Assembly: GCA_003142915.1 (NCBI GenBank) | Contig: PLNZ01000259.1 | Span: 12,017 to 18,240 of the forward strand | DNA: 6,224 nt | Direction: 5' to 3' | Source: Ignavibacteriales bacterium | GTDB taxonomy: Bacteria; Bacteroidota; Ignavibacteria; Ignavibacteriales; Ignavibacteriaceae | In this document: positions 1 through 6,224 of the stretch, in pieces | How the letters are laid out: each line of letters opens with the position of its first letter | How positions within the stretch are numbered: position 1 is the first letter of the stretch | The notes under the pieces: generated by a model | The model's input: only the letters and a program-made list of their open reading frames with translations | Told to the model about the DNA's origin: nothing | Databases searched by the model: none | Program-made: the position numbers and the translations under genes

Positions 1-3000
1 AAGTCATTTGATTTAATACAAATTTCTTCAATAATATTATTGAGAGAATTCCGTTCTTCTGTTGTTAATTCTTTTGCCGTATTTATAATAATAGGAATAT
101 GCTTAGTATCTTTATTTGATTTCAGTTTTTGTGATAATGTAATTCCATTGATGTTCGGCATAATGAGATCAAGTACAATTAAATCCGGTTGTACTTCAAG
201 TATTTTACTAAAAGCTAATTCGCTATCTTTTATATATTCAATTCTGATCTCCTCTTTTTTAAATTCTTGCTTAAATCTTTCAAATTCCATTTCATTGTCA
301 TCAACAATAACTATCTTTTCTATCTTCTTTTTGGCAAGACCTTCGAGTTTTTTTAAAGCTGCAATCAGTTTTTCGGAAGCTAAGGGTTTTATAAAATATT
401 CAAATGCACCGAGACTGTACCCAAAATTTATGTCACCAAGAATGGAGACCAGAATTACCGGAATATCTTTTGTCTCGTCGGATTCCTTTAATTCTTTCAA
501 AACAGCCCACCCGTCTTTGCCGTGCATCAATACATCCAATGTAATTACAAATGGTTGAAGTTTCTTTGCTCTCTCAATACCTTCGTTACCATTATTTGCA
601 TAAACAACTTCATAACCGTTGGTAATAAGGTATTGGCCTATTGTGTATCTGACTTCCGGTTCATCATCAATTACCAAAATAGGGTTGTGACGATTTTTTA
701 TTAAAGCGCTAATATTAAGTCTGGAAGAATTTAAAGACTCTCTCATTTTAATAGCATTAAGAGGTATTATAAACGTAAAAATTGAACCTTTCCCGAATTC
801 GCTTTTAACATTTATGCTGCCGTTCATCAGATCGGCAATCTTTTTACTAATTGCCAGCCCAAGTCCTGTGCCGGAATATTTACGAGTGGTTGTTGCATCT
901 ATTTGCCGGAATTCTTCGAAAATAATTCTTTGATCTTCTCCGGAAATACCAATTCCTGAATCAATCACATCAAATTTTATATTTCTGTCTTCACATTTTG
1001 ATACATGAAGTTCTATAAAGCCGTTTTCAGTGAATTTAACAGCATTGCCAAGCAAGTTAATCAAAACCTGACTTACCTTACCCTTATCTGTACTGATTAT
1101 AATATTTGTATTAAAATTCTTAATAATCTTAAAGCTAAGATCTTTTTTGCTTACAAGAGGAATAATTGAGCTTTCTACATCTTTAATTAAATCTTCCAGC
1201 AAAACATCTTCATTGTGAATTTCCATCTTGCCGGCTTCAATTTTGGAAAGGTCCAGAATATCATTAATTAAATTCATCAATCTTTTTCCACTCTTAAATA
1301 CTACTTCAATTCTTTCTTTATTTTTAGGTGATAGGGACTTATCTTCAAGAATTAGCTCGGTTAGCCCAAGAATTGAATTCATTGGTGTGCGAAGTTCATG
1401 TGACATACCTGCCAGAAAGTTAGACTTCAATTTTGTTGCATCTTCCGCTTTTTGCTTTTGAACTTCAAATTCCGTCGCTTTTTCTTTTAGCTTATTATGG
1501 AGTTCAATTAAGGTCTCATTTTGTTTCCTGATTTGCAAATTTTGTTTTTGGTAATCTTCATTCAATTTTTTAAGCTCGGTAACAAAGTTTGCCAGTTGAA
1601 CGTATGCCATAGCATTTGTCAGTCCTATAGCAAGCTGATCTTTTATTTTAGATAAATATTCATTTGTTTCAAGCGATGGTTTGTTAACGGAACCGAGTTC
1701 AACTATTGCTACAACCTTATTATTATAAACAATAGGAAGGATCAATAAGTGTCTTATCTCTAATGAAAACACTCCGGCAGAGACAATAGGTAGATTATCA
1801 TGCGATTCAGAGGAAATTTCAATTATTTCCCGTTTATTTATTGCAGAATCGAAAAGATCTTTTTTATTAATAAATGAAATTTTTTTTTCTATTCCATAGG
1901 AGCTGGTAAGTTTTATTTCATCGTTTTCAAAAGTATAAAGCGCTCCTATGGTAAATCCGCAACTTGCAATAATTTTTCGCAATGCTGCATCAGATATTTC
2001 ACTTAGAGAGGGGTTTTGATTTAACAGAGTAATAAACTCCGAATATTCATCCTTTGCTCTCTCATTCTTTCTTAATTCATCAAGCATAGTGTTAAAAGAA
2101 CTTGCCAGTTGCCCTAATTCATCTTTGCTTTGCACTGCAATTTTATTTTGGAAATTACCTTCTTTGGTAATTCTTGTAGCGTTATTCAATTGTGTAATTT
2201 GCTTGCGGATTTTATCGGTAAACACAAGAGTTAATATCAGTGAAAGAATAATTCCGGCGCAACCTATAATAACAGATATATATTTTAAACTTGTCTTAAG
2301 GTCGGAAGTTTCATGTAAGGTTGTAAATATAATAAATTGAAGGTTGTTGGCTTGAAAATATTCGGTCGACGGCTTATAGATTGTTGCAATTATGTCAAAT
2401 GATTCGGTACTTTTTGTAATTAGGTCAAAGTTGTTTTTGGAGGCAAGCGTTTTATAAATTTCATTGAGAGTATATAAATTATTCCGGTTTTGAGATTCAT
2501 TGGATATTTCAGTAATAGAACCGTTGCTCACAACCGCAATATCGGCATTTATTTTACTGGAAAGGCTGGCTAAAAAAGCGTCGGAGATAATAGTTCCATA
2601 ATAACAGAAATATCCGTTGGGTAGTCGGGCGGTTTGAATAATTGTGAACGGATTGTCAGCTCTAAATTCTTTCAAGCTGTTTGCTGATGAGGGAAAATAG
2701 ACGTTTTGCTTATATATTTTTTTTATTATTACATCGGAATTACTGTTCTGTGTTTTAAGGATAAAATCAATATTTTTTGTGTTTAAATAAGGATTATTAA
2801 ACATATTTTCGATATTATTACCTACAATGTACTGGAATTCGTCGTCGGATTCCTGCAGCAAATCCTTGGTATCAAAATTAAAATCATTAGAAGCATTTAG
2901 CAGGTATTTAGATTGTTGCGAAGAAAGGACATTGTACATAATCGAATAAAATGCAATAGCAGTACTTCCAAGTATAAGAACAACGATAGCAAAATTTATA

Positions 3001-3026
3001 AATAATATCCTGTAACTTATTTTCAT
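1..3026 (-). CDS. Membrane-bound hybrid sensor histidine kinase with two receiver domains (3' end outside window)
   Basis: This is an inner-membrane sensor kinase that should autophosphorylate on His and pass the phosphate to its own receiver domains. I translated the minus strand from ATG 3026-3024; the frame is open to the left edge (1008 codons, no stop). Visible in order: TM1 about residues 7-30; an extracytoplasmic region 31-248, possibly Cache-like; TM2 249-270; HAMP about 268-320; a GAF-like domain about 325-480; a coiled coil 480-535; HisKA with SHELRTPMN (His543); HATPase with Asn661, DSGIG (Asp689) and GTGLGL (719-724); REC1 with Asp787/Asp788, phospho-acceptor Asp831, Ser861 and Lys880; REC2 with Asp909/Asp910, Asp953, Thr983 and Lys1005. 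Only the last part of REC2 and anything beyond it is missing. A TAA in frame directly before the ATG fixes the upstream limit of the start. It begins 4 bp after the receiver gene, so co-transcription is likely. The ligand is unknown and no HPt domain is visible. The kinase identity is secure; a link to the pilus-like genes is inference from context. Confidence 0.95.
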   Translation of the reverse strand, partial: MKISYRILFINFAIVVLILGSTAIAFYSIMYNVLSSQQSKYLLNASNDFNFDTKDLLQESDDEFQYIVGNNIENMFNNPYLNTKNIDFILKTQNSNSDVIIKKIYKQNVYFPSSANSLKEFRADNPFTIIQTARLPNGYFCYYGTIISDAFLASLSSKINADIAVVSNGSITEISNESQNRNNLYTLNEIYKTLASKNNFDLITKSTESFDIIATIYKPSTEYFQANNLQFIIFTTLHETSDLKTSLKYISVIIGCAGIILSLILTLVFTDKIRKQITQLNNATRITKEGNFQNKIAVQSKDELGQLASSFNTMLDELRKNERAKDEYSEFITLLNQNPSLSEISDAALRKIIASCGFTIGALYTFENDEIKLTSSYGIEKKISFINKKDLFDSAINKREIIEISSESHDNLPIVSAGVFSLEIRHLLILPIVYNNKVVAIVELGSVNKPSLETNEYLSKIKDQLAIGLTNAMAYVQLANFVTELKKLNEDYQKQNLQIRKQNETLIELHNKLKEKATEFEVQKQKAEDATKLKSNFLAGMSHELRTPMNSILGLTELILEDKSLSPKNKERIEVVFKSGKRLMNLINDILDLSKIEAGKMEIHNEDVLLEDLIKDVESSIIPLVSKKDLSFKIIKNFNTNIIISTDKGKVSQVLINLLGNAVKFTENGFIELHVSKCEDRNIKFDVIDSGIGISGEDQRIIFEEFRQIDATTTRKYSGTGLGLAISKKIADLMNGSINVKSEFGKGSIFTFIIPLNAIKMRESLNSSRLNISALIKNRHNPILVIDDEPEVRYTIGQYLITNGYEVVYANNGNEGIERAKKLQPFVITLDVLMHGKDGWAVLKELKESDETKDIPVILVSILGDINFGYSLGAFEYFIKPLASEKLIAALKKLEGLAKKKIEKIVIVDDNEMEFERFKQEFKKEEIRIEYIKDSELAFSKILEVQPDLIVLDLIMPNINGITLSQKLKSNKDTKHIPIIINTAKELTTEERNSLNNIIEEICIKSND

Positions 3027-3030
3027 TTAT

Positions 3031-3396
3031 TTACGTATCTCTTTGTAAGACTTTTCTTATAGTAATCAACAGCTCGTCAAAATCATAAGGTTTACTTATA
3101 AAATCAGTCGCCCCTAATTTAGCAGAATCAATTGCGCTTTTAACATCAGCGTATGCCGTAAGTACAATAACCTTAATCTGAATTTTATTTTCTTTTAATT
3201 CACGAAGTACATCAAAACCGTTCTTACCCGGCATCTTTAGATCTAATAGAATTAGATCCGCAGGAGACTTAGCGAGAAAATCAAATGCAGAATCTCCGTT
3301 ATTTACATATTCTGCATCATAGCCCACTTCTGTAAGTTCCTCTTTGAGAGCTTTACAAAGGTTAATGTCGTCGTCGACAATTAAAAGTGATTCCAT
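3031..3396 (-). CDS. Stand-alone receiver-domain response regulator (CheY-sized, NtrC-like receiver)
   Basis: This is a 121-aa cytoplasmic protein made of one receiver domain and no output domain. It has the acidic pocket Asp8-Asp9-Asp10, phospho-acceptor Asp52 in LILLDLKMPGKNG, the switch residue Thr80 in VIVLTAYAD, and Lys102 in the KP pair. The LTAY..V..A...GA.DF..KP pattern resembles receivers of NtrC-type regulators, but the AAA+ and DNA-binding domains are absent, so it probably acts by protein contact or as a phosphorelay intermediate. I chose ATG 3396-3394. A longer frame from ATG 3471 would add 25 residues that do not belong to the receiver fold and would overlap the secretin gene; the start at 3396 has an AGAGAAG sequence just upstream. 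It lies 7 bp after the secretin stop and 4 bp before the hybrid kinase, so that kinase is the likely phosphodonor. Its target is unknown; a part of the neighbouring machine is a guess from position. Confidence 0.93.
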   Translation of the reverse strand: MESLLIVDDDINLCKALKEELTEVGYDAEYVNNGDSAFDFLAKSPADLILLDLKMPGKNGFDVLRELKENKIQIKVIVLTAYADVKSAIDSAKLGATDFISKPYDFDELLITIRKVLQRDT

Positions 3397-3398
3397 AA

Positions 3399-3405
3399 CT
3401 TCTCT
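3399..3405 (-). promoter_or_regulatory. Ribosome binding site deciding the receiver start
   Basis: The minus strand reads AGAGAAG two bases before ATG 3396, overlapping the TAG stop of the secretin gene (3404-3406). It supports the short start for the receiver protein and suggests translational coupling to the secretin. The spacing is short if the whole heptamer pairs, but about 5 nt if AGAG is the core. Confidence 0.45.
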
Positions 3406-4645
3406 ACTGATTGTTATTTTGCTGTTGAAGGTGATAGTATTTAATTTTTTCTCTTTGCTGTTGAAGGTCATCCTTAAGCGGAGTTGCAGATTGGGGACTT
3501 GATAATCTCTCTTTTATTGTAGGAACAAGCGATGTTTTAAGCATTATTACTAATTCTTTCTTTACAACTAAATCATCGTTATAACCGAAAATATATCTTA
3601 AGCCGAAAAACCACCAGGGTAGATCCTTCAAAAACGGAATGCCTTCCCTGGTTTTAGTGATTTGGTCTATGTACATTCCCCCAATTACGGTTTCTTCACC
3701 GTCGACCATTAGAATTTTTGTATCTGCCGATGTTTTATCAATAATTGTCGTTGTAGCATTGGGTTCAAATGAGCTTCTTTCAACATGGATTTTTAAAAAG
3801 ATATAATTCATATTATTTTCGGTAATAATATGCGGGGTAACAAGAACAATAGAACCGGTAGAATAAAAATTATCAATTATATTCCCGGAAAAGTCCTTTT
3901 GTTTAATGTCAATGTCCTGTCCGTCTTGAAGTCTGGCATCGGTGCCGTCCAATACTGTAACATTTGGGCTTGAAATAATATCTCCAACCACATCATTATC
4001 AAAGGCTTGTAATACAGCAGACACCTGTCCGGAGAAGCCTCCGATACTGTAACTTGTATTGGCGTTAATATTAAAACCGGGCGTTACTATAGGTGTACCG
4101 GAACTTGATGATCCGGTAGTGCTGTTAGCGGGTGTAAAACCATTAAGAGTACCGGTTACGCTCGAAATTCCATTGGCGAATAAAGTCTGCCAATTTACGC
4201 CCAACTGCCTTTCTTTATTAACATCAGCTTCAAAAAATATTGCAGATATTTTAATTTCCCTGGAGTCCGGCGGAACATAATTATCCTTTGTTCTTGGTAC
4301 TTCATTTACAGCCTGCCTCTTAATTATTATTAACTCGGGTTTTTCTTCATATACCAATCCTGCCATTTTAGTAAGAACTGTCAATGCTTTAAAATAATTC
4401 ATGTTTTTCAGTTCCACCCCGATGGCAGAATCAATTCGCACAGTAGAAACAATCTTTTGCCCGGTCGATTTTTCACTAACTTTACTTAATAAATCAATTG
4501 CCTGATTAAAAGTAACTGAAGCCGAAAGCGTTACTAATTCATCAGGGTTTTGGGAACTCTTTAGTGATTTTTCCAAATACTCCTGCGAAAAAATCTGAGC
4601 CGTTAAGGCAAGAGATAATATGATTATAAAAATTAAATTTTTCAT
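3404..4645 (-). CDS. pilQ: Short secretin of the PilQ/GspD family (outer-membrane channel)
   Basis: This is an outer-membrane secretin subunit expected to form the multimeric channel for a type IV pilus or type II-like system. It is 413 aa. Residues 1-20 form a signal peptide (basic start, hydrophobic core, likely cut after IFS-20). Residues about 38-112 look like an STN/N0-type domain. The secretin core starts at about 129 (REIKISAIFFEADVNKERQLGVNW). A Gly/Ser/Thr-rich stretch lies at about 159-206. SSPNVTVLDG (225-234) and VIGGMY...GIPFLKDLPW (320-344) match the conserved secretin core and signature, and KKELVIMLKTSLVP (362-375) is the usual closing strand. The protein is much shorter than typical PilQ or GspD; I see no AMIN domains and no separate N1/KH repeats between N0 and the core. 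It ends in a Gln/Asn-rich tail. It starts 13 bp after the PilO/PilP-like gene, in the usual pilM-N-O-P-Q order. The symbol pilQ rests on this order; gspD-like is the alternative. Confidence 0.93.
   Translation of the reverse strand: MKNLIFIIILSLALTAQIFSQEYLEKSLKSSQNPDELVTLSASVTFNQAIDLLSKVSEKSTGQKIVSTVRIDSAIGVELKNMNYFKALTVLTKMAGLVYEEKPELIIIKRQAVNEVPRTKDNYVPPDSREIKISAIFFEADVNKERQLGVNWQTLFANGISSVTGTLNGFTPANSTTGSSSSGTPIVTPGFNINANTSYSIGGFSGQVSAVLQAFDNDVVGDIISSPNVTVLDGTDARLQDGQDIDIKQKDFSGNIIDNFYSTGSIVLVTPHIITENNMNYIFLKIHVERSSFEPNATTTIIDKTSADTKILMVDGEETVIGGMYIDQITKTREGIPFLKDLPWWFFGLRYIFGYNDDLVVKKELVIMLKTSLVPTIKERLSSPQSATPLKDDLQQQREKIKYYHLQQQNNNQ
3418..3468. repeat. 15-bp direct repeat pair in the secretin tail
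   Basis: The plus-strand word TTTGCTGTTGAAGGT occurs at 3418-3432 and again at 3454-3468, with a 36-bp period. The period is 12 codons, so both copies are read in the same secretin frame and each encodes Leu-Gln-Gln-Gln (residues 394-397 and 406-409). It looks like a small in-frame duplication or convergent low-complexity sequence at the end of the gene. Confidence 0.75.
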
Positions 4646-4655
4646 TTTAAATTTT

Positions 4656-4660
4656 CTCTC
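4656..4660 (-). promoter_or_regulatory. Possible ribosome binding site of the secretin gene
   Basis: The minus strand reads GAGAG ten bases before ATG 4645 and overlaps the TGA stop of the preceding gene (4661-4659). The rest of the 13-bp gap is A/T only. This is a weak purine-rich signal, compatible with translational coupling to the upstream gene. Confidence 0.35.
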
Positions 4661-5552
4661 ATGGTTTTTTCTTATACGCTGCTTCTTTTTCCAGGCTTAA
4701 ATCAACCTTTTCAATTATTCCTCCCTTATTCAAAATAAAACTGACTGTATTGTGGTCATAATCTATTTTAGTAAGATATCCAAGATAAACCTGCTGACCT
4801 TCCCATAATAAATAAGTATTTCCTTTGATATCAGCGATAAATGCGCCTTCAGGAATAAGAGCAAGCAATTTTGCGCCCTGTACATCTAATAAATTATCAG
4901 AATTTGGAGGAACTTGAGTTCTGATTAATGGATAAAATATATCATAAACCGGTTCCGGATTTAAATTATTTTCAACAAATTCGGTTGTTGAGAATCTATT
5001 GTTATCTGAAAAATAAACATCAGCCAAAATTGTAAAGCTAACAAGGAAGATTGAGGTACCATCTTTTTGTGAAGAAATATAATTACTTAAAGCAACAGTT
5101 TTGATTTTTTTTAATTCTTTGCTTTGTTCAATTGCATAGATAAGTTTAAATAAATCATTGAAGTCACCGTTCCCGGTTAATTTATATTCATAATAATGAA
5201 ATTCTTTATCTTTCTTTTGATCGCTGAATTCAACATTTATTTGGGTATTGGATGAAAAGTTTGCACTGACTTTGTTTATAAAGTTAAAGAAACTTATTGA
5301 GGAAAGATTTTGCGGGATATTAAACTTCCTTTGTGCTAAAACGAAATCAAGTTTAGCTGCTTTCTTCTGCAGATCGTAATATTGTAAATTCAATTGATCG
5401 GTGTTGTAATGATTAGATTTTAAAGATTCCAGTTTATTCCGATCCTTTATCAATGTACCGCGTTGAAAAATCAATATATACAAACCTCCAAGCAGAAGAA
5501 GGAGGAAAAATACACCAACAAGAGCAAAAGTATTTTTTGTTTTTCTATTCAT
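4659..5552 (-). CDS. pilO: PilO-like inner-membrane protein with C-terminal PilP/GspC-like domain
   Basis: This is a bitopic inner-membrane protein of 297 aa, probably a part of the alignment subcomplex of a type IV pilus or type II-like machine. Residues 1-7 are basic, 8-30 form one membrane segment, and about 33-75 are a predicted coiled coil. Residues about 85-180 fit the PilO/GspM ferredoxin-like fold (FFNFINKVS, YYEYKLTGNGDFNDLFKLIYAIEQ, then alternating strands). After a linker (about 183-205), residues about 206-288 resemble PilP/GspC homology-region domains: a YPLI segment, then LLALIPEGAFIADIKGNTYLL, GQQVYLGYLTKID and a closing strand ending VDLSLEK. PilP is normally a separate lipoprotein; here the PilO membrane segment would anchor the domain. 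The ATG overlaps the end of the upstream gene by 8 bp with no clear Shine-Dalgarno, so coupled translation is likely. The PilO part is supported by position and topology more than by motifs; the PilP part is pattern recognition and would need a profile search. Confidence 0.8.
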   Translation of the reverse strand: MNRKTKNTFALVGVFFLLLLLGGLYILIFQRGTLIKDRNKLESLKSNHYNTDQLNLQYYDLQKKAAKLDFVLAQRKFNIPQNLSSISFFNFINKVSANFSSNTQINVEFSDQKKDKEFHYYEYKLTGNGDFNDLFKLIYAIEQSKELKKIKTVALSNYISSQKDGTSIFLVSFTILADVYFSDNNRFSTTEFVENNLNPEPVYDIFYPLIRTQVPPNSDNLLDVQGAKLLALIPEGAFIADIKGNTYLLWEGQQVYLGYLTKIDYDHNTVSFILNKGGIIEKVDLSLEKEAAYKKKP

Positions 5553-6224
5553 TATTGGTATTAGAAGTTGTTTTGATACCCGACAAACTAAAAATTAAAT
5601 TGAATTTATAAACATTTTGATCACGGAGCGCTTCGTAAGAAACACTTTTAAGTTGTGCTGTTTCAATTGAAAAAGCGAATTCGGTAAGAACATTTTTGTT
5701 CAATGCGTATCCTTCCAATGTTATGCTGCCGTCGTCGTTAGTTAATTTTGTAAGCCAAATATTTTTTCTTAATCCTATAAAATGAGAAATATTTTTCAGA
5801 GTATTGGACCATATTTCCGTACCGACCGAAGCCGAATCGAGTATAACCTGAGTCTGAGAAAAATTACTAATTTTCCCTTGCAAATCCGATATATTGTTGA
5901 GAATTGTCTCGTTTTGCATTAACCTGAAAGTTTGTTCGGAAATTTGTATATCAAGATGGTTAATTTCTTTTTGATTCATTAGAATTCTTAAAGTAATAAA
6001 AAAAGCTGCAAAGAAAAGGAGAGGCAGCATAGCAAAACCATGCCATGCAAACTGGAATACTTTTTGTTCTTCTTTTACATACCTTGGTAAAAGATTTATT
6101 CCTTGATAAGTTTCAGCAAGTTCATCAAAATACTCTTGTAAAACTGCTATGGGCACACTGAAAGAAGAAAACTTCTCTTTCGTATTTACATTAAGGGAAG
6201 AAAGATCAAGATTATCAAACTGGA
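5545..6224 (-). CDS. pilN: PilM-PilN fusion (GspL-like), C-terminal 225 residues
   Basis: The gene runs in from the right edge; 225 residues are visible and the start lies outside. The first about 33 visible residues (FDNLDLSSLNVN, then VPIAVLQEYFDEL) match the pattern that closes the actin-like PilM protein. They run directly into the INLLP motif (visible residues 42-46), the hallmark of the PilN N-terminus that binds PilM. Next come a membrane segment (about 58-80), a coiled coil (about 83-125) and a periplasmic ferredoxin-like domain with WLTKLTNDDGSITLEGYA, typical of PilN. A GTG at 6156-6154 could start a 203-aa PilN alone, but it lacks a ribosome binding site and the frame stays open with PilM-like sequence upstream, so I read it as internal Val. 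The PilM-plus-PilN arrangement equals GspL of type II secretion. The role would be to couple the cytoplasmic motor platform to the periplasmic alignment complex. Its stop overlaps the next gene by 8 bp. The PilN identity is strong; the fusion is likely but its N-terminal part is unseen. Confidence 0.85.
   Translation of the reverse strand, partial: QFDNLDLSSLNVNTKEKFSSFSVPIAVLQEYFDELAETYQGINLLPRYVKEEQKVFQFAWHGFAMLPLLFFAAFFITLRILMNQKEINHLDIQISEQTFRLMQNETILNNISDLQGKISNFSQTQVILDSASVGTEIWSNTLKNISHFIGLRKNIWLTKLTNDDGSITLEGYALNKNVLTEFAFSIETAQLKSVSYEALRDQNVYKFNLIFSLSGIKTTSNTNNE

Noticed and set aside
40..704. Plus-strand open frames of 172 and 60 codons
   Set aside because: They lie antisense to the two receiver domains of the hybrid kinase, whose motifs are unmistakable on the minus strand; the predicted proteins are Ser/Phe/Ile-rich with no recognisable motif.
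1228..1461. Plus-strand open frame of 77 codons
   Set aside because: It is antisense to the HisKA domain (His543) of the kinase and is a shadow of that coding sequence.
2089..2340. Plus-strand open frame of 83 codons with hydrophobic stretches
   Set aside because: It is antisense to TM2 and HAMP of the kinase; its hydrophobicity mirrors the reverse complement of that region.
3027..3030. A promoter or terminator between the receiver and the kinase
   Set aside because: The gap is only 4 bp and I saw no hairpin with a T-run around it.
3397..3471. N-terminal 25-residue extension of the receiver protein
   Set aside because: It would overlap the secretin tail, consists of repeat-derived low-complexity residues and precedes the normal start of the receiver fold; ATG 3396 has its own purine-rich site.
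4059..4280. Plus-strand open frame of 73 codons
   Set aside because: It is antisense to the Gly/Ser/Thr-rich part of the secretin and has no ribosome binding site or motif.
6154..6156. GTG as the start of a stand-alone PilN
   Set aside because: No ribosome binding site precedes it, the frame is open upstream to the window edge and the upstream residues look like the PilM C-terminus.

Overview
The window is AT-rich (about one third G+C by eye). Its proteins are rich in Lys, Asn and Ile, and Shine-Dalgarno signals are weak. Every gene I can support lies on the minus strand, so the biological order runs from the right edge to the left edge. These traits, together with a large hybrid histidine kinase beside type IV pilus-like genes, suggest the Bacteroidota/Ignavibacteriota/Chlorobiota neighbourhood. 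That placement is inference; there is no rRNA or other marker in the window.

Right half (3404-6224) encodes a compact envelope-spanning module related to PilM-PilN-PilO-PilP-PilQ of type IV pili and to GspL/M/C/D of type II secretion. The first gene runs in from the right edge and looks like a PilM C-terminus joined to a complete PilN-like protein, a GspL-like arrangement. The second is a PilO-like protein carrying a PilP/GspC-like C-terminal domain. The third is a short secretin (413 aa) with a signal peptide, one STN/N0-type domain and the secretin pore domain. Five classical parts therefore appear to be packed into three polypeptides. They would link a cytoplasmic actin-like platform, the inner membrane, the periplasm and the outer-membrane channel.

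Left half (1-3396) encodes two-component signalling proteins: a 121-aa stand-alone receiver (CheY-like in size, NtrC-like in sequence), then a very large membrane-bound hybrid histidine kinase. The kinase reads TM - extracellular domain - TM - HAMP - GAF - coiled coil - HisKA - HATPase - REC1 - REC2 and continues off the left edge after at least 1008 residues.

The five genes are tightly packed: an 8-bp overlap, then gaps of 13, 7 and 4 bp. No internal terminator or promoter is evident, so one transcript is likely. The simplest reading is a pilus or secretion machine whose operon carries its own signalling proteins. The ATPases, platform protein and pilins needed to say whether this is a pilus, a secretion system or another machine are not in the window. 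No gene-free stretch exceeds 20 bp, and I found no RNA genes, mobile elements, CRISPR arrays or attachment sites.
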